This document shows, one piece after another, positions 10,097-20,218 of a DNA stretch of 64,000 nucleotides. This DNA comes from Globisporangium splendens (Eukaryota; Oomycota; Peronosporomycetes; Pythiales; Pythiaceae). The notes beneath the pieces were generated by a model. It saw only the letters and a program-made list of their open reading frames with translations. It was not told where the DNA came from and did not search any database. Each line of letters opens with the position of its first letter. Positions within the stretch are counted from its first letter, which is position 1. Made by a program: the position numbers and the translations under genes. The DNA lies in NCBI GenBank assembly GCA_006386115.1, contig VFIW01000034.1, positions 124,001 through 188,000 on the forward strand, read 5' to 3'.

Positions 10097-11713
10097 TCAG
10101 CTGTAGTACACGTGCTTGGCGTAGGGATGGTACACGATCACGGCGACGAAGAACACAGCGACGCGGTCCAGCACCCCGCCGACGCGCGACTCGGGTGTCA
10201 GGTAGAACGCGGTCGTCGACACCTCAGCCACTTGCTTCATGTTGCTCAGCAGTGCGCGCGACCACTGGCCGAGAATGACAGCGAGCAGCAGCACGATCGT
10301 CTCGACGGCGCCCAACGACTGGTTGTGACCCCATATCCTTGACAGCAGGATCATGATCCCTGCGAACACGACCGCGACAACGAACGCCTGTGCATCTTGG
10401 AGCGGTGCGATCGCGTGTCGAGCCTTCAGCACCGCGTCCACCGTCGTCGTAGCAGCAGCTGAACGAGTGGCAGTGGATCGACCTTTCGAACCCTTTGTGA
10501 TCCCCCAGCAGCGACGACAACACCGACAGATCTGTGGACACCTGGTCTTGACGACGCGCGTGAGCCAGTGGCCGATCTCGGACGCGAACACGACGAGGAA
10601 GAAGAGCGCGAGCTTGACGCGGAACTTGGCAGCACCCGGGTGGTCGACAAAGTCCGCGACCGCGACCATGGAACCGGCAAACATCACGAGACCGAGACTG
10701 TCAAACACCACGAGCAGCAGACTCTCCATCACGAACTTGCTCGTCACGATGCGCATGACGATGATCGCGCATGCGCCGACGAGCAGGATGAACAGCGGGT
10801 CCACGAGGTCCGTGACTGCGATCGAGCCCACGTAGTACATCAAGAACGTGTTCATGCTGGACGCCACGAAGCACATCTGGTAGACCACGGCGACGATCGT
10901 GTCGAGCTTCGAGGGCGCGAGGCAGCCGAAAAACGCCGACAGGAACGCGCCGTTCACCGTCACGGCCGTGAGCATGTGCCACCCAAAGGGTTTGTTCTTG
11001 GTCTCGTTGAACACCGAGTGCTCGATCCAGAACGCGAGCAAGAAACACGCGCCAGCGACGCACACGGCGATCGGAAACGCACACACGTACCATCTGCCGT
11101 CACAGAACCTTGCTGCGAGGTCGGCCACGGCGTACCGACTCGGTTGCATCTCGCGCAGTCGTCGTAACTGAAACGCTGTTATTGGGTTTGCATTGGTCGG
11201 GAGGCTGCTGTAGTCATCGTTCTCCCTGTCTTGTTCGTCGCTGTTATCATTCTCACCACCTGTATCACTGTCAAACTCGCCCTGTACTCGCGTGTCATCG
11301 CCACCATCTTGTTCAATCTCCACCAGAACTCCTGTGTCTTCGTCGCCATTCTCCCCTTCCTCGTTATACGGCGTCTCCAAAGAGAACAGCAGCTTCTTGC
11401 GCAGTCGGAACGCGAGCCAGCTCCACTCGAGAGCGCCGACCGCCAGCACCACGTTGCCCAGCAGCAACAGCAGGTACGCGTGCGACGTCTCCACGGCCGC
11501 GAGCACGAGCGCCGGCACGACGCCGAGCGTCAGCACCTGGAAGAGCGTGAGCGTGCACGACGTGGGGCCGCAGAGCGCGTGGCCCGGCGGCAGAGGAGCG
11601 GCGGCGGGAGGCGGGAGGCTGTGAGGTGGGGGGCGGTGTGGAGAAGGCGCGTCGGCCGCCACCGCGAGCGCCACGTGGGGCGGCGCCATCACCACCGACA
11701 GCGGCGGGTCCAT
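10097..11713 (-). CDS. Polytopic membrane protein, 538 aa (divergent paralog A)
   Basis: A single-exon frame from the ATG at 11713 to a TGA at 10097-10099. A Pro/His-rich N-terminus is followed by two adjacent membrane segments (around VLTLGVVPALVLAAVE and LLLLLGNVVLAVGALEW). A long acidic Asp/Glu/Asn-rich loop follows, then roughly nine more hydrophobic segments. Near the C-terminus come a Ser/Thr/Arg-rich loop and three further segments, ending YHPYAKHVYYS. A 435-aa protein transcribed divergently at 12591 has the same topology and shares motifs such as VYQMCF/MYQTCF, MVAVADFVDHP/MMEMADFVDHP and E(I/V)GH, so the two are paralogs. I recognise no transporter or enzyme signature. A recent inverted fragment of this gene lies at 6967-7261. 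Confidence 0.85.
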   Translation of the reverse strand: MDPPLSVVMAPPHVALAVAADAPSPHRPPPHSLPPPAAAPLPPGHALCGPTSCTLTLFQVLTLGVVPALVLAAVETSHAYLLLLLGNVVLAVGALEWSWLAFRLRKKLLFSLETPYNEEGENGDEDTGVLVEIEQDGGDDTRVQGEFDSDTGGENDNSDEQDRENDDYSSLPTNANPITAFQLRRLREMQPSRYAVADLAARFCDGRWYVCAFPIAVCVAGACFLLAFWIEHSVFNETKNKPFGWHMLTAVTVNGAFLSAFFGCLAPSKLDTIVAVVYQMCFVASSMNTFLMYYVGSIAVTDLVDPLFILLVGACAIIVMRIVTSKFVMESLLLVVFDSLGLVMFAGSMVAVADFVDHPGAAKFRVKLALFFLVVFASEIGHWLTRVVKTRCPQICRCCRRCWGITKGSKGRSTATRSAAATTTVDAVLKARHAIAPLQDAQAFVVAVVFAGIMILLSRIWGHNQSLGAVETIVLLLAVILGQWSRALLSNMKQVAEVSTTAFYLTPESRVGGVLDRVAVFFVAVIVYHPYAKHVYYS

Positions 11714-12590
11714 GCTGGCATTTACTACGCGGTCTGCAGTGTTGCGGAATGTCGGCGCTGGACTGACTGTTCTGACAGGGAAGGAAAAAAATACGTAAAC
11801 TACCGCTTGAATGTACGCAATTAATTATTAATTTCCGGTTCGATGGGAAGTTATTTACGGACTGTAATTTATGCGTTTACTTTTCATTGTTTCTGTACTG
11901 TATTTGGTCGGCTGTGGGGATGGGATGGGAGGGACCAGTCAAAAACTAACCACCAAGACCGCGAGTATTACGACAAATCGCGACTTTCAGCCAATCAGAA
12001 GGAGTTATGTCAGAAAACAAATGGGGTTTTGCTGGAGTGGGGGTTTCACATGCTCACATAAATTCAGGAGTTTGCGACTGCCACCTGCTATTAGACAAGT
12101 GATAGATATAAAAATAAACCACGTGTGTGTGTGCGAGCGCACATGCATAAAGAAAGTCGAAAAGGCGTTGCGCATACGCGTATGAGTCGTGATGCGAGAG
12201 ACTTCAGGAGAACAACAGCGCGCAATTATTTCTGTTTAAAAAACTACAGAGCGCACAATTATTTCGTACTTTTTGCAAAGAGCCGTTTACTCTTCCTCTT
12301 TTTTTTACGCCACGCGGACCAACGCGCGTAATTACGTGCTTGCAGTTTAGCAGCTGTCGCATCCTTCTTTTATGTGTGTGACTTTCCTTTCGCCACTTGT
12401 AAGCATTCGGATTGGCTCAAATATCCGCATTTTCACCAATCAGAGCGATTATTGCGTCTTCCCTCTCCCCCCTTTCCCCTCCTGTTTGTTTGTATACTTT
12501 TTTAATCTCTGTCGATTAAAAAGAAAGCTGGACGCCGCCCATTAACGTTAATTGCCAGGAGCCAGAAGCACACGCTCCGAATTCGCGAAC
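11714..12590. promoter_or_regulatory. Bidirectional promoter region with CCAAT boxes
   Basis: This AT-richer spacer separates the divergent start codons of the two membrane paralogs. It contains two identical CCAATCAGA elements (11991-11999 and 12436-12444) and one reverse-strand CCAAT (ATTGG at 12411-12415). It also has a short direct repeat around CAATTATTTC (12220 and 12258 areas) and several T-runs. CCAAT boxes are the usual binding site of NF-Y factors. That they control both genes is inferred from position. Confidence 0.5.
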
Positions 12591-13898
12591 ATGCTGGGGC
12601 GCGGAGACACCGCGTCCTGCCAGTCGCAGCCGAGCGTGCGGCGGAAGCGGCCGCTGTTCCTGACGCGCGTGGCGCGCAACGCGGGCGCGCTGGCGGCGCT
12701 GCTGCTGGCGCCGGCGCTCGTGGTCGTGCTGCTGCAGGCGTCCTGCGCGTACGCGGTACTGTATCTTTGCCAGGCGGTCGTCGCGTTTGGCGGTTTGGAG
12801 CTGAGCTGGTGGCACTTCCGGATCCGCAGGCGGCTGCTGATCCCGTTCACGTACGAGCACGAGAACCTCAGTCGCGACGAGTACGACGCCGTCGTGCTCG
12901 ACCAAGTAAACCCCAGCACGTGCGCGGTCGCGCCGCTCGCGACCAAGTTTTTCTGTGGAAGGAATTGGCTCGCGGTGTGGTGTGTGAGCGTCATTGTGAC
13001 TAGTAGTGTGGTGGCCATCGTGTGGGCGTGTCAAGGCGCGATCGTGAACGTGGAGAAATCGACGATCGGGTGGCGCATAGTGCTGAGCTGCTCGGCGCTG
13101 GCCGCGCTCTCGTGCTCGTTCTGCGCGTGCTTCGCGCCGACGCCGCGCGACGGATTCGTGATCGTTATGTACCAGACGTGCTTCACGGTGTCGAGTCTCA
13201 ACACTTTTCTCGCGCACTCGGACGATCTCGTGAACGACCCGGAGCTCCTCGACTCCCTGTACGTCGTGCTTGTGGGGGCGTGTGTGACCGTCGTGTGGCG
13301 CATCGTGGCCAGCAAGGACGTGCTCGAGACGCTGCTCACGATCACTCTCGACATGTTTGGGCTCGTGTACCTGGTCTCGCCGATGATGGAGATGGCGGAC
13401 TTCGTTGACCACCCGCTCGCACACAAGTACCGCGACAAGATCGCGACGTTCTGGCTCGTGATTTCGGCCGCTGAAGTCGGCCATTTCCTGTTCAAGAAAA
13501 TAAAAACGCGGTTCCCAAGCATGTTCCAGAAATGCCACCATCCGCTGGCCAAGTCTGTCTCGACCACGTACGACCTGGAAGACTTGGTCGTGTCCACGTG
13601 CTTTGGCGTTGCTGGGGCCGTCACCGCGATCATCGCGTTCCCGGAGCATTCGTTCGACGTCTGGGAGCTCGTGATTTTGACTACAGGCGTCATTCTTTCC
13701 CAGATCAGCCATTTGGCCATCGACACGTTCAAGGCGATCGCTAGAGTCACACCAGCGCATGACGTCAAGTGGTCATTATGGAACAACGGCGTCATGACGC
13801 TCGCGGGTCCATATCTCGTCGGCGCCATTCTCTTCCACCCATATATCAAGTCATTATTCACGGAAACCTCGGATGCAAAGCAACACATATTTAACTAA
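12591..13898 (+). CDS. Polytopic membrane protein, 435 aa (divergent paralog B)
   Basis: A single exon. The first ATG of the open frame is at 12591 (MLGRGDTASCQSQ); upstream codons in the frame lack an ATG. The stop is at 13896-13898. Order: a short basic N-terminus, two close membrane segments (ALAALLLAPALVVVLLQASC and the next), a short loop ending ATKFFCGRNW, then about eight further hydrophobic stretches ending GPYLVGAILFHPYIKSLF. Compared with its 538-aa divergent neighbour it lacks the long acidic loop and most of the Ser/Thr-rich loop, which explains the length difference. Motifs MYQTCFTVSSLNTFL and MADFVDHP are shared with the paralog. No known transporter motif is seen. The pair shares one promoter region, so co-expression is plausible. 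Confidence 0.85.
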   Translation: MLGRGDTASCQSQPSVRRKRPLFLTRVARNAGALAALLLAPALVVVLLQASCAYAVLYLCQAVVAFGGLELSWWHFRIRRRLLIPFTYEHENLSRDEYDAVVLDQVNPSTCAVAPLATKFFCGRNWLAVWCVSVIVTSSVVAIVWACQGAIVNVEKSTIGWRIVLSCSALAALSCSFCACFAPTPRDGFVIVMYQTCFTVSSLNTFLAHSDDLVNDPELLDSLYVVLVGACVTVVWRIVASKDVLETLLTITLDMFGLVYLVSPMMEMADFVDHPLAHKYRDKIATFWLVISAAEVGHFLFKKIKTRFPSMFQKCHHPLAKSVSTTYDLEDLVVSTCFGVAGAVTAIIAFPEHSFDVWELVILTTGVILSQISHLAIDTFKAIARVTPAHDVKWSLWNNGVMTLAGPYLVGAILFHPYIKSLFTETSDAKQHIFN

Positions 13899-14154
13899 TT
13901 AATTCCGGCGTCAGTAGCTTCAGCTGGGAACATCTTCCCATCGTAGCTTGGAGCAGCTCATCAAACTTATTTATTTGAAATCCCTTGGGGGGAATACAAA
14001 ATGCTGTAGTTGACCGTGTTTGTCACATTACCACTCGCGGGGTAAGATTTCAGCATTTTCTTTCTATGGCTTTTATTACTTTTGTTCCGCATAGAAAAAA
14101 CGAAGGAGAGTAGCACGACCGCCGCAAATCGTAATCACATTCCAGCCCTACGGC

Positions 14155-15753
<1,599 letters not shown>

Positions 15754-16136
15754 CGTGCCTCTTGTTGTTGGATGACACTGCGGATTTCGGCTTTATGGAG
15801 TCGCATGATGCCACTAATAGAGACCACAGTGCCATGTCACTGAATCAAATCGAATAACTGGTCAATCAACCGGTTTTCGACCGATTAGCCAAGCAGTGTA
15901 GAGGTTCACACAGAAATCAAAGCAGTGCTAGAAACCAGTTGAACCGGTTAACCGAATATTCGAAGCTTTCGTAATCAAGGTGACATCCCCTAATAGAGAA
16001 AAAGGGCGGTCTGTCCGACCACACTGAGATATTGATCTGCTGCATGCGTCACCAAATTCTTTTCATCCAACCAAATCGCGTCATCTTGCCTACCTCCTTC
16101 TAATACGCGCTATGGTTGGCTGATTCTTTTCAACCA
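15754..16136. promoter_or_regulatory. Divergent promoter with paired AACCGGTT palindromes
   Basis: This lies between the Cwc24-like and glutaredoxin genes. The palindrome AACCGGTT occurs at 15868-15875 and again at 15942-15949. Related half-sites lie at about 15856 (AACTGGT) and 15934 (AACCAGTT). AACCGGTT is the known consensus of Grainyhead/CP2-type factors; whether oomycetes use it this way is unknown. CCAAT-like elements occur nearer the glutaredoxin start. Confidence 0.4.
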
Positions 16137-16683
16137 ATGGAACGAAGCGTTCTGAGGAGGAGGAAACATGCAGTGCCAACTCCTGTTCACGCACTGCCGA
16201 CGAAACGTGTCATTCCTGAATCCACTCCCCAAGTGTCAAAAAGAAGCAACAAGATCAAGATGCCATCCGCCCAAGAAGTCGTCGAAGCCAAGATCGCCGC
16301 CACGCCAGTGGTGGTGTACTCGAAGAGCTACTGTCCGTACTGCTCCAAGACCAAGGCGCTGCTCAAGGAGCTCGGCGCGTCCTTCGAGGTCGTCGAATTG
16401 GACCAAATCAACGACGGCGATGACCAGCAGAGCGCGTTGGAAGCCATCACTGGTGCGTGCCGTTCGCTTCCTGTATGCGTATTTGATGGCGTTGTATTCG
16501 TGTATATGGCGCGTTTGCACTGACTTTGTGTGTGTGTTGATAATGTTGAAAACGTATTTAGGCCAACGCACGGTGCCAAACACCTTCATCGGTGGCAAGA
16601 CCGTCGGCGGCAACTCGGACATCCAGAAGCTCCACAAGAACAACCAGTTGGTGGACAAGTTGAAGGCGGTCAGCGCGTTGTAA
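16137..16683 (+). CDS. GRX: Dithiol glutaredoxin (CPYC)
   Basis: Two exons: to 16452, and 16562-16683, around a 109-bp intron (GTGCGT donor, TTTAG acceptor) in phase 1. Two in-frame starts are possible. The ATG at 16260 gives a classical 104-aa cytosolic glutaredoxin. The ATG at 16137 adds 41 residues rich in Arg/Lys/Ser with few acids, like a mitochondrial presequence. The active site is C25-P-Y-C28 (short-form numbering). The cis-proline motif TVPNTFIGG and the GG motif (TVGGNSDI) that binds glutathione are present. Such proteins reduce protein disulfides and mixed glutathione disulfides. Length and motifs are complete. A polyadenylation-like AATAAA lies at about 16837. Confidence 0.93.
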
Positions 16684-17071
16684 GTAAACGCATGTCGCGC
16701 TACGAAGAAACACGTAGTGAGAGAGAGCATGAGCACAACGACACACAACTACAAAACCCAGCTCGTCCTCGCTTGAAGACGATGACCATCTCCTGCTACT
16801 GTCGCACAGCAAGAGGGGTACTTTCGTCCATGATTAAATAAAGTATTGCATTCGAAAAAAAGTGATCACATGTCTTACCACCGTGTTCGAAGATCATAAA
16901 TCTCGATGATCGCTGACAAGTCTGCATGCACTTGGGGAGATTTTAGAAGGACGACATGTCCACACCGGCTTTAACAAGACACCTGCCTATATGTTGTAAT
17001 TTATCGTATCTCTTCAAGCACACATTTCTATGCATTTTTCCTGTACAGAGGGGTCACAGTACTACTTGCCA
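16684..17071. other. Intergenic, glutaredoxin 3' region and next promoter
   Basis: About 390 bp with an AATAAA near 16837 and no coding signal. It serves as the 3' flank of the glutaredoxin gene and the 5' flank of the next gene. Confidence 0.5.
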
Positions 17072-17865
17072 ATGTCGTCCTCCATTTCCCAAAAAGACAT
17101 GCGCGCCGCCATCGCTCGTCGCACCATTGCCGCCGCCTCGCGCGTCCGCTGCGTGCGCTACTTGTCCGCGCAGGACGCGACTAAGCCACTTACGCCCGGA
17201 GCGCTGGGCGTGCGCGCGTGCGTGCTGGCGATCCTGGAGCAGCACAAGATGCTTCTGCGCGGGCTCGACGACGCCGTGTACACATTCCCGAGTCCGCTGC
17301 TGCAGGCGAGCATCGGGCAGCACACGCGCCATTCGCTGGATCATCTGCGGAAACCGCTTGAAGCCATACGCGACGACAAGGCATCACGCCAGCAACTGAG
17401 TGACGACGACGGTCGCAGCGTCATCCGGTACGACTTGCGGGAGCGCCACACGGTGATTGAGAGTGATCGCCACGCCGCGATCGAGCAAATCGAGGGGCTA
17501 CAGCACAGGATCGAAGCCATTGGTGCGTGCTGCCGCACATATGAGTGGTGTATATGCAAGTGAACTTGTTAGATAACTGGTATTTGCGCGTTGTTTTAGA
17601 TGTTCCGTTGTTGGACCAACGGCTCGACGCGGTGTTTATGCTCTCGGCGGACGGCCAGGAGTTTGCGTTCGACTCAACGCTGAGCCGTGAACTGGCGTTC
17701 GCGGTGCACCACTGCATCCACCACAACGCGCTCACAAAAGTGCTGCTGCGTCACCATTTCCCGAACGTGGAGGTACCCGAGAACTTTGGCATGGCGCCGT
17801 CCACGGCCAACTTCAACATCCTTCATCCAGAAGCAGCAGCTGAACACAGTGCCACGCAGCAGTGA
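17072..17865 (+). CDS. DinB-fold protein (DinB-like superfamily)
   Basis: Exons 17072-17522 and 17600-17865, with a 77-bp intron (GTGCGT donor, TTTTAG acceptor) in phase 1, giving 238 aa. I chose the ATG at 17072 (MSSSISQKDM); a slightly longer frame starts at 17030. The N-terminus is Ala/Arg-rich. The core resembles bacterial DinB-like four-helix proteins: an early helix with LEQHKMLLRGLDDAVYTF, a helix with GQHTRHSLDHL, and a late helix with ELAFAVHHCIHHNALTKVLL. The three spaced histidines (QHTRHSLDH and HHCIHH) are the expected metal ligands. The end PENFGMAPSTANF matches bacterial relatives. The family often binds metal and acts with thiol cofactors. The substrate here is unknown. Confidence 0.75.
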
Positions 17866-18708
17866 AAAACGAACAGCAAGGAGAAAACAGGTTTTGATTC
17901 AGGGAGGAAGAAAAGAGCATGTGACGTTGTAAGTGTCGATTGGGATGAAGCTCATTGATAAGGATGTATAATTCGATCACCTCTTGAGGCTTATGCGCTC
18001 CCTGTGCCTGTTCGCTTGCTGAAAGACAATTGTCAGTTCTAGCACAGCCATGTTGATGGGTGTACCCACCGCCAAGATTCCCCGTGCTGCGAGCGTTCCA
18101 CTGTCTCCAAATTCAGACGCGTTGTTCGTCTCGCGTGCGTGTTTCATCTTCTGCTCGCGAGTTCAGCGTTCAGCTCGGAAGTCTCGTTCGTTGGAGTGCA
18201 AGGGATACTCCAGAAAGCTGCAATCGATCGCGAAGTCGCTCGAATCGCTCTGGTTGGTCGCCGTGTGCATTTCTCTCAGGTGGTGCTCTCACATATCAGG
18301 ATCGAGTGCAACTTTGGCTGACTCATAGACGCCTGCTCCAAATGACGAATCTGCTGAAAGGGACATTTGATTCCAAGTCGGTAGGCTTCTCAATCGCTTG
18401 CACACACGCTGCAGTGCACAGAATGTGGATGTCGGGATCGAGACATCAAAGGCTATGCGCTGCTTCCATCGCATGAGTTCAGATGAGTTCCTTTTGGTGG
18501 CGGTGCCACGAAGGAGTCAAATAGATTAACTTCGAGAGACTATCACAAATATTACATGAAAAGGATAGTTTCACAGTTGTGTTTTGCCAAAGGTTCTATA
18601 TTACATTAGGAGATCCATAAATTTGTTCTCTGCATTTGTTTCGCCAGCATCGAAAAGGAGCCCACCAATTGAACAGCAAGAAAAGGACGGAAGGCACAAC
18701 TCAACACC
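17866..18708. other. Intergenic, no gene supported
   Basis: About 840 bp. Open frames here (for example from 18060) lack neighbours, domains or coding-like composition. It most likely holds the 3' flank of the DinB-like gene and the promoter of the SUGP1-like gene. Confidence 0.45.
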
Positions 18709-20203
18709 ATGCGCGGCACGAATAAAGTGCCTCCTCCGTTGCCGTCCTCTGCAGCACCGCTACCTGTGCCTGCGAACGCATTCGCGAACGACGGTAACTT
18801 CATGGCGCAGTTCCTAGCCGCGAACCCGCCAGCGTCCGCGTCTTCCAGTGAGGGGAATGGCGGCGGCGACAGCAACAAAGACGCCACCACCGACGTGGTC
18901 GTGGCCGCGGAGCAGGACGACCACGTGAAGCAGAGCGTCGCGAAGAACGACGGCAGCTTCATGGCGACGTTCCTCGCGTTGCAGCACAAGGAGGAGCGGC
19001 GCCAGCAGCGCGAGAAGGAGCAGCAGTTGAGAGCCGACAAGGACACAGTCGCCACGCAAAAGGTATCTTTTTCTTCTTCTAGATGTTTGTATGGTATTTC
19101 GCCCATTACCACGAGAGAAATGACGCTTGCGTGCGAAGACTGTGTCTGGAAGCAGCGATGGGAAGCCCAAGCAAACGCAACAACAGAAGACCGATGCGAC
19201 AGCGAATGCTGGGACCATCGAACAGCCCTCTACTAAGAAGAAGCGAAGCCGGTGGGATGCTGGTCCAGCTACTTCCCCCGCACGGGCCGCGAAAAGCGCG
19301 AAACATATCGATGGCGATGAAGAAGTGAAAGCAGCGGCATTGCTAGCCGATGATGGCGACCTCGACGACGCGCGTGAAGCGAGTATCCGCGCCAAGCAGC
19401 AGAAACACTTGCAGGAGCTGCGCTTTCTGGAGCAGCGCATTCGCGGGTTCCACCAGCAGTCGCAGCTTTCGAAATCGGCACCGAGTAGCAAAGAGCACGA
19501 ACTCGCGATGCTCTCGGAAGAGCGACGACAGGAGTACGAGCGCCTGGCGCAACTGCTCGAAGCTGAGAAGGCGTACAAGGATTCCCTTGAGGATGCCGAA
19601 CTGGGAACCATTCGAGACGGGACGCTGGAGCACCGTCGGCGCGCGCGTGAGATGCTGGAGACGCTGCAAACCGCAGACGCGCTGACCACGCACGCCGAGG
19701 GAAAGCACCACCTCGGCGATTTCTTGCCTCAAACAGAGGTACGACTTCATGAGCATGAGCGTGTCAGGGGTGAACTCCGCTTTGCTTAATCCTTTCGTAT
19801 TTTTCTTTTCGGTCATAGCTCGACAAATTTATGAAGGAGGCGCAAGCACTGACGAGCAAAAACAGACTTGGGTTAGGAAACAACGCACAGTTGACAGACC
19901 AGCAGCAAGCTGGTGGTTCAAACAGGACCGCAGTCGCCGCCAGCGCATCGAGTAGCACTTCTGCTGCATCTCGCGGCCTCGGCCATGAATCCACAGGTCA
20001 GCTTCAAGAGGACGATGACGAGTTTGATCAGTACAGGAAGCGTATGATGCTCGCGTACCGCTTTCGCCCAAATCCGCTGGCAAGTCTCTTTAGCTTCATC
20101 CCAAGTGCCATGCTGACTTCTCTTGTTAACCGAGCGCTCACTTTCATCGCTTGTTTCCTTTGTTCGATGTGTACAGAACAATCCGAGGCGACCATACACT
20201 TGA
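18709..20203 (+). CDS. SUGP1-like splicing factor lacking SURP and G-patch
   Basis: Four exons: 18709-19062, 19139-19738, 19819-20079 and 20177-20203, all in phase 0, giving 413 aa. The last intron uses a GC donor (GCAAGT). The N-terminus has two similar short motifs, GNFMAQFLA and GSFMATFLA. Then come a basic KKKRSRWD motif (typical of splicing proteins), a long charged helical region, and the diagnostic segment [18 protein letters not shown]. The C-terminus is [19 protein letters not shown] plus NNPRRPYT encoded by a separate 9-codon exon. The last two blocks match animal SUGP1. Known SUGP1 has SURP domains and, between these two blocks, a G-patch that activates the DHX15 helicase. Here that position holds a Ser/Ala-rich linker with only scattered GLG. 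It ends 15 bp from the stop of the convergent neighbour. Confidence 0.8.
20080..20176 (+). other. GC-AG intron
   Basis: The exon ends with CTG (Leu) at 20079, followed by GCAAGT. The acceptor is GTACAG at 20171-20176. Joining PNPL to NNPRRPYT restores the C-terminus known in SUGP1, which strongly supports this 97-bp non-canonical intron. GCAAGT is the consensus form of the minor GC donor class. Confidence 0.8.
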
Positions 20204-20218
20204 CCTGAGAACACTTAC

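Noticed and set aside
10568..11167. Long plus-strand frames antisense to the membrane gene
   Set aside because: Arg/Asp/His-rich translation typical of the complement of GC-rich coding sequence; the minus strand holds the real gene.
12516..13760. 414-codon minus-strand frame over membrane paralog B
   Set aside because: Shadow of the plus-strand gene, with a charged low-complexity product and no homology to the divergent paralog.
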